Assembly (NCBI GenBank): GCA_022769825.1
Contig: JALEJI010000075.1
Location: forward strand, 1-64,000
Length of the DNA stretch: 64,000 bases
Source: Prevotella sp.
GTDB taxonomy: Bacteria; Bacteroidota; Bacteroidia; Bacteroidales; Bacteroidaceae
Direction of reading: 5' to 3'
Below the pieces are notes generated by a model. It did no database searches. It had not been told where the DNA came from and saw only the letters and a list, made by a program, of their open reading frames with translations. The stretch's first letter is position 1, and every line of letters begins with the position of its first letter. Made by a program: the position numbers and the translations under genes. Shown piece by piece: positions 59,830 to 64,000 of this stretch.

Positions 59830-61545
59830 ATGAAAAAAACATATCTTTTGCTGCTCTGCCTCTTCACGGGCGTGTTTGGCTACGCGCAAAACACCGACGA
59901 GCACTATTTCAAGGTGGCGAAGAACCTCGACCTCTTCAACGTCATCTACAAGAACCTCGACATGATGTATGTCGACACGCTTGATGCCGACATCACCATA
60001 GGCTCGGGCATCAACGCCTTGCTGCGCAGCCTCGACCCATACACGGAGTATTACCCTGCCAACAAGAGCCAGGACGTGAAGATGATGCTCACCGGCAAAT
60101 ACGCCGGCATAGGCTCGCTCATAAGATACAACTACAAGCTCGGACGCGTGTGCATCGACGAGCCTTACGAGAACATGCCAGCGGCAAAGGCGGGATTGAA
60201 AAAGGGCGACATCATACTCTCCATTGACGGGGAGGACATGACCAAGAAAGACAACGAATACGTGAGCAGCCACTTGCGTGGCGACGCCGGCTCCACTTTC
60301 GAGCTGAAGATCCACCGCCCGTCCACAGGCAAGGACATGAAGTTCAAGGTGACGCGTGGGGCCATACAAATGCCTGCCGTGACCTATTATGGCGTGCAGG
60401 CTAACGGATTCGGCTACCTGAACCTCAACTCCTACACCGAGGGTTGCGCGCGCGACGTGCGCAACGCCATCATCGACATGAAGGAGAAGGGCATGAAAGG
60501 TCTCGTGCTCGACCTCAGGGGCAACGGCGGCGGATCGGAGATGGAAGCGGTAAACATCGTCAACTGTCTCGTGCCGAAAGGACGTCTCGTGGTGAGCAAC
60601 CGCGGCAAGATGAAGAAGGTGAACCACGACTATTACACTCAAGTGGAGCCTGTCGACACAATCATGCCCGTGGTGGTGCTCGTGAACGGCAACACGGCTT
60701 CGGCGGCGGAGATTACCAGCGGATCGCTGCAAGACTTCGACCGCGCCGTGGTGATGGGAACCAAGACTTTCGGCAAGGGTCTCGTGCAGACCGTGATGAA
60801 CCTGCCATACAACGCGCAGATGAAGCTCACCACCAACAAGTATTACATACCTTCCGGGAGATGCATACAGAAGATAAACTACAGGCACAACGGCAAAGGC
60901 GGAGCCGAGGTGGTGGCCGACTCGCTGACACGCACATTCAAGACGCTGCACGGGCGAACGGTGAAGGACGGCGGAGGCATAATGCCTGACATAAAGGTGG
61001 AAAACGACTCCATGCCCAACATAACATACTATCTCGCGGCCGTGCGTGACTCCAACGAGCTCGTGGACTCATGGGAGCAAAAATACATAGCCGCCCACCC
61101 CACCATAGCCAAGCCATCGGAGTTTTGCCTCACCGACGACGACTTCAACGACTTCAAGAAGACTGTTATGGCAAGCTCGTTCAAATATGACGACATCAGC
61201 GGCAAACAGCTCGACGAACTGGAGAAGCTGGCGAAGTTTGAGGGCTACTACGACGACGCAAAGGCCGAGTTTGACGCCCTGCGCAAGAAGCTGCACCATA
61301 ACACAGAGAAAGACCTCGACAAGGCAAAGGAAAGCATCATGCAGGTGCTAACCAACGACATCGTGACCGCCTACTATTTCCAGCGCGGAGCCGTGGAAAA
61401 CGCGCTGCGCACCGACAAGCAAGCCAAGGCCGCTTTCGAGCTGCTTGCCGACAAGGCTAAATATGAGGCCATTTTAAGGCCATCTCCAGTGGAGCAGCCA
61501 ATTGTCAAGCCACAGCCTCAACAGAAGAAAAAAGGCAAGAAATAA
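59830..61545 (+). CDS. S41-family peptidase with PDZ domain
   Basis: A 571-residue exported protease. The signal peptide ends VFGYAQ. The PDZ domain is IGSLIRYNYKLGRVCIDEPYENMPAAKAGLKKGDIILSIDGEDM; the catalytic Ser is in NGNTASAAEITSGSLQD and the Lys in TFGKGLVQ; LDLRGNGGGS is the conserved pre-catalytic strand. It has a longer C-terminal helical extension (about 190 residues) than the 38270 paralogue and ends in a Lys-rich tail. Substrate unknown. Monocistronic, with its own promoter and terminator. Confidence 0.92.
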   Translation: MKKTYLLLLCLFTGVFGYAQNTDEHYFKVAKNLDLFNVIYKNLDMMYVDTLDADITIGSGINALLRSLDPYTEYYPANKSQDVKMMLTGKYAGIGSLIRYNYKLGRVCIDEPYENMPAAKAGLKKGDIILSIDGEDMTKKDNEYVSSHLRGDAGSTFELKIHRPSTGKDMKFKVTRGAIQMPAVTYYGVQANGFGYLNLNSYTEGCARDVRNAIIDMKEKGMKGLVLDLRGNGGGSEMEAVNIVNCLVPKGRLVVSNRGKMKKVNHDYYTQVEPVDTIMPVVVLVNGNTASAAEITSGSLQDFDRAVVMGTKTFGKGLVQTVMNLPYNAQMKLTTNKYYIPSGRCIQKINYRHNGKGGAEVVADSLTRTFKTLHGRTVKDGGGIMPDIKVENDSMPNITYYLAAVRDSNELVDSWEQKYIAAHPTIAKPSEFCLTDDDFNDFKKTVMASSFKYDDISGKQLDELEKLAKFEGYYDDAKAEFDALRKKLHHNTEKDLDKAKESIMQVLTNDIVTAYYFQRGAVENALRTDKQAKAAFELLADKAKYEAILRPSPVEQPIVKPQPQQKKKGKK

Positions 61546-61572
61546 GGCTTCTGCGCCAACATAAACACCAAT

Positions 61573-61616
61573 GCCCAGGAACGCTACACAGCAATGTGCG
61601 CGTTCCTGGGCTTTTT
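61573..61616 (+). terminator. Terminator of the second S41 gene
   Basis: A perfect 12-bp stem GCCCAGGAACGC/GCGTTCCTGGGC (61573-61584, 61600-61611) followed by five T residues. Confidence 0.9.
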
Positions 61617-61690
61617 CATGCATGCTCACGGGCGTTTCGGGCCATGATCACATGTTGCGATGTTATAGAGGTCGAACGTTTTTTGTGGGT

Positions 61691-62085
61691 AATAATAATT
61701 TACAAAATGTCGTCTGAGAATCGATTTTTTTCAATCAAACAGTCGCTTGGTCGAAAAAACTCGATTCTTGGGTTATTTTCATAAACTCTTAATTATCAAG
61801 GTATTATGATTTTGGTAGTTTTCAGACGTCGCCATTACGGCGTAAAGGCGTTGCCGTTACGGTGCAATCGCGTCGCCGTTACAGTGCAATCGCGTCGCCG
61901 TTACGGTGTAATCGCGACGCCGTTACGGTGTAATCGCGTCGCCGTTACGGTGCAATCGCGACGCCGTTACGGTGCAATCGCAAAACTTTTTGGCCGAAAA
62001 CACGCTGACAAGGCAGTCGCGAGCGGTTTTTCCGCTCTAAATGGACCCGTTCCCAAGTGTTAAATTTTGGCAATAATATTTTACA
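61691..62085 (+). repeat. Dispersed intergenic repeat element, copy C (about seven 22-bp units)
   Basis: A 395-bp copy in the same orientation as copy A, bounded by AATAATAATTTACA (61691-61704) and AATAATATTTTACA (62072-62085), one mismatch apart. Left end with GTCTGAGAATCGATTTTTTTC and a partly decayed inverted repeat, the longest array (61823-61976), then the conserved end TTTTTCCGCTCTA to TTTTGGCAATAATATTTTACA. It lies between convergent genes, after the S41 terminator. Confidence 0.93.
61823..61976 (+). repeat. 22-bp tandem array of copy C, 7 units (first two degenerate)
   Basis: Units begin at 61823, 61845, 61867, 61889, 61911, 61933 and 61955. The variable dinucleotide is TC or AC in the five good units, unlike the TT/AT of copy A. 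A partial unit ATCGC follows. The frame across it translates to a repeating RRYG/LRCNRVAV-like peptide, which is a by-product of the array. Confidence 0.95.
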
Positions 62086-62201
62086 ATTCAGCATAAAGTC
62101 CTTGTCGCGCTGCATGTTGGCGTTGACATATTTCACGTCTCCAAGAAGCCTTAGCCGACGGCAATGAACATCACTCCCAATCCCGGGAAACCCACAAAAT
62201 A

Positions 62202-62242
62202 AGAAAGGATCGCAAGCCCATGATAGAGCAGCGATCCTTTCT
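62202..62242 (-). terminator. Terminator of the anti-sigma-like gene
   Basis: A perfect 12-bp stem AGAAAGGATCGC/GCGATCCTTTCT (62202-62213, 62231-62242); on the minus strand it is followed by TTATTTTG. Confidence 0.75.
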
Positions 62243-62341
62243 ACGTTAGTATGTTATGAAAAATTTGAGAGAATTGAAACTTCACAGTTTCCTTTGTTGT
62301 TGTTTTACTTTAATGATTTATAGAGAAAGCATAGAAATTTC

Positions 62342-62836
62342 TTATTTCAGCACCGGCATTGCCGCGGGCGCGCTCGGTGTGGCGAGGCTCTGTTGCAGGG
62401 TGTCGGTCATGGAACTGTCGCCTATGGCCACATTCGTGCCATTGTCGAGCTCCGGCTTGTAATACCCGTCATAATTGCTAATGGGGTCGCTCGAGCTCCG
62501 CGAGAAAGGCACCTGCATGGCATTGCCCAACGTAAGGAGAATGGCTACCGAGGCCGCCGCCTTGAGCAGGGGTTTGAAGCGCTGCCCCATGGAGATGACA
62601 CGGGCCTTCACCGGCTTGCGCTCAGCTATGGCGGCAAGGAGCCTCACGTCGAAGTCATCGCCCAATACATCACGCTTAGCCTCATCAGCCTCATAGCTGA
62701 ACAAGGGCTTATAGCGCATCAGCTCCGTCGGGATATTGTCCTGGCTGAAGAACGCGCGAAGGATGTCTTCCTCCTCAAGAGAGGTCTCACCCTCCCAATA
62801 GCGGTTCAAAAGTTGATTTATGTATTTATAGTCCAT
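62342..62836 (-). CDS. Probable sigma-factor-associated (anti-sigma-like) membrane protein
   Basis: A 164-residue protein. It opens MDYKYINQLLNRYWEGETSLEEEDILRAFFSQDNIP, a short helical, acidic N-terminal domain of the type that in Bacteroidales usually lies next to an ECF sigma gene. One hydrophobic segment (LLKAAASVAILLTLGNAMQVPF, near residues 90-112) follows, with a Ser/Thr/Ala-rich C-terminal tail. The cytoplasmic-domain-plus-single-helix plan fits an anti-sigma factor. The neighbour here is a peptidase gene, not a sigma gene; the best partner in the window is the ECF factor at 43213. Function is inferred from context in related genomes and from layout. Confidence 0.55.
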   Translation of the reverse strand: MDYKYINQLLNRYWEGETSLEEEDILRAFFSQDNIPTELMRYKPLFSYEADEAKRDVLGDDFDVRLLAAIAERKPVKARVISMGQRFKPLLKAAASVAILLTLGNAMQVPFSRSSSDPISNYDGYYKPELDNGTNVAIGDSSMTDTLQQSLATPSAPAAMPVLK

Positions 62837-62863
62837 TGTTTTCGTGTTACTACTTAGACGACG

Positions 62864-62895
62864 ACGGGGCGACTGTTTTGTTACAGTCGCCCCGT
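62864..62895 (-). terminator. Hairpin after the S46 peptidase gene
   Basis: A perfect 13-bp stem ACGGGGCGACTGT/ACAGTCGCCCCGT with a six-base loop, 24 bases past the S46 stop. No T-run follows, so read-through into the anti-sigma-like gene is possible. Confidence 0.6.
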
Positions 62896-62918
62896 GGTAT
62901 TTAACATTTGTTTCGATT

Positions 62919-64000
62919 TTATTTCTCCACGCCTATCTCTTTCAGCAGACGGTCGGCGTGTCCCCACTTGTCGATCATGTAGACCACATACCTGATGTCA
63001 ACGCCAATGCAGCGCGCGAGGTTGGAGTCGAAGTTGATGTCGGAAGACAGGCTGTCCCAGTTGCCGTCGAAAGCGAGGCCGATGAGTTGACCCTTGCCGT
63101 CGAACATTGGCGAGCCGCTGTTGCCGCCCGTGATGTCGTTGTTGGTAAGGAAGCAGAGGTTAAGCGTATGGCTCACGGGGTCAGTGTACTTGCCGAAGTC
63201 GTTGGCCGACATGAGCGTGCGCATTATCGGCTCGGCCTGGTAGTCGATCACTCCCTTGTCGCCTTTCGCCATCTTGTCGAGCAAGCTCTTCGCGGTGGTG
63301 TAGTAAGCCTTGTTGGTGCCCAGGGCGAGCGGCTTCACCTGGCCGTAGGACAAGCGCATGGTGAAGTTGGCGTCAGAATAATGAGGTTTATCCATCTCCA
63401 TCTGCACCTTGGCGTCGCAGAGATAACGCTCTTGCACGGCAATGCTGTCGGCCAGCGACCATCCCTTGCCGTTCTCGCCCATGATCTTGTCGTAGACAGC
63501 CTTTATGGCCTTGGCATAGGCCACGCCGGGGTCTTGGGCATATTGCTTGGTGGCGAAATAAATCTTGCCGCCCTTCAGCATCACGGAAGTCTTGAAAAGC
63601 CAGTCGGCATACTTGCGGTAGTCGCCCTTGAAACGCTTGTCTATGGTGTTGTAGACGGCGGTGGGCAGGAAGTCGTTGTCGGCCTTCTCGCGATAGTTCT
63701 TCAGCAGCGCGGCCATCATGTCGGCATCGGTAGCGGCGTCCCACTGGTCGGCGTTGTCCTCAAACTGGAAATACTCGCCCTTCTTCGAGCCTTTGGCCTG
63801 CTGCTCGTTCATGAGGCGGAGAGCGCGCGCGTTAAACTCTATGTTGCTTCTCCTGCTGAACGTCTCCGACCACTGCGTCATGGCCTTGGTAAGGCGGCTG
63901 CGGCGCGCGTAGAGCTTCTCCAGGAGCGGGAAGTCGACCTTGTGGGTCAAGTGCTTGGCGGTGTCCTGCCATTGCGCGATTTGCTCCTCGTAGGCACGCT
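62919..64000 (-). CDS. S46-family dipeptidyl-peptidase (DPP7-like), C-terminal part
   Basis: The frame stays open to the window edge, so the N-terminal half (signal peptide, catalytic His and Asp) is outside; the TTG at 63950 is internal. About 360 residues are seen. The catalytic Ser is in NNDITGGNSGSPMFD and the closing block is RCIGVDIRYVVYMIDKW, both diagnostic of S46. The S1-pocket residue after LIGLAFD is Gly (FDGNW); in the family Gly goes with DPP7-type hydrophobic P1 preference and Arg with DPP11-type Asp/Glu preference, so this should be DPP7-like. Periplasmic release of dipeptides from imported peptides. Confidence 0.92.
   Translation of the reverse strand, partial: RAYEEQIAQWQDTAKHLTHKVDFPLLEKLYARRSRLTKAMTQWSETFSRRSNIEFNARALRLMNEQQAKGSKKGEYFQFEDNADQWDAATDADMMAALLKNYREKADNDFLPTAVYNTIDKRFKGDYRKYADWLFKTSVMLKGGKIYFATKQYAQDPGVAYAKAIKAVYDKIMGENGKGWSLADSIAVQERYLCDAKVQMEMDKPHYSDANFTMRLSYGQVKPLALGTNKAYYTTAKSLLDKMAKGDKGVIDYQAEPIMRTLMSANDFGKYTDPVSHTLNLCFLTNNDITGGNSGSPMFDGKGQLIGLAFDGNWDSLSSDINFDSNLARCIGVDIRYVVYMIDKWGHADRLLKEIGVEK

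Noticed and set aside
61806..62063. Open reading frame through the copy C array (and a similar one at 37668-37976)
   Set aside because: The translated peptide only mirrors the 22-bp repeat in three frames, there is no ribosome-binding site, and the flanks show no coding bias. It is a by-product of the repeat.
63940..63950. Start of the S46 gene at a TTG inside the window
   Set aside because: The frame continues without stop to the window edge and the S46 family is about twice as long, so this codon is internal.

Overview
The window looks like chromosome from a member of the order Bacteroidales, most likely Prevotellaceae (Prevotella in the broad sense). The evidence is three SusC/SusD-type loci, a fused SecDF, lipoproteins with short lipobox signals, promoters of the Bacteroidetes type (-7 motif TAnnTTTG) ahead of many genes, weak ribosome-binding sites and moderately high G+C. 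No phage, insertion sequence, transposase or CRISPR array was seen.

Layout. 1-7635: tail of a glycan-uptake locus (SusC end, SusD, secreted GH3 glycosidase, EamA transporter). 7820-16363: PfkB sugar kinase, M16 peptidase with a THUMP-like methyltransferase, an unlisted 30-residue membrane protein gene, a VapE-type ATPase and mutS. 16491-22190: secDF, a rhomboid protease/EEP-hydrolase pair, and HU. 22556-27197: a SusC/SusD pair without enzymes. 27467-37428 (minus): a compact locus reading SusC, SusD, tandem-CBM surface glycan-binding lipoprotein, GH16 lipoprotein, GH3. This layout matches beta-1,3-glucan (laminarin-like) utilisation loci. 38270-50092 (minus): S41 peptidase, parE, a GNAT-like protein, an ECF sigma factor, argB, speA, aroK, topA and a NUDIX hydrolase. 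50459-54117 (minus): a cysteine-less thioredoxin-fold lipoprotein and a lower-G+C single-chain restriction-modification-like protein. 54373-64000: pnp, rubrerythrin, a C_GCAxxG_C_C protein, dusB, tRNA-Asn, a second S41 peptidase, a probable anti-sigma-type protein, and the C-terminal part of an S46 dipeptidyl-peptidase.

How the genes work together. In the beta-glucan locus, the SGBP and SusD would capture polymer at the cell surface, the GH16 lipoprotein would cut it, the SusC porin would import oligosaccharides, and the GH3 would release glucose in the periplasm. Most other genes are core functions in short co-directional operons separated by recognisable hairpin terminators.

The most unusual feature is a dispersed non-coding element present three times (8934-9316, 37786-38169 inverted, 61691-62085). 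Each copy is 383-395 bp and is bounded by a 13-14-bp direct repeat (AATAATATTTTACA). Each carries a hairpin-prone end, then 4 to 7 head-to-tail copies of a 22-bp unit containing ATCGCG and GCCGTTAC, then a highly conserved 60-bp end. The copies lie in divergent, tandem and convergent intergenic gaps, so the element behaves like a mobile or self-homogenising repeat and not like an operator of one gene. A second family of G+C-rich inverted repeats is also scattered in intergenic DNA. I cannot say from sequence alone whether either family has been described.
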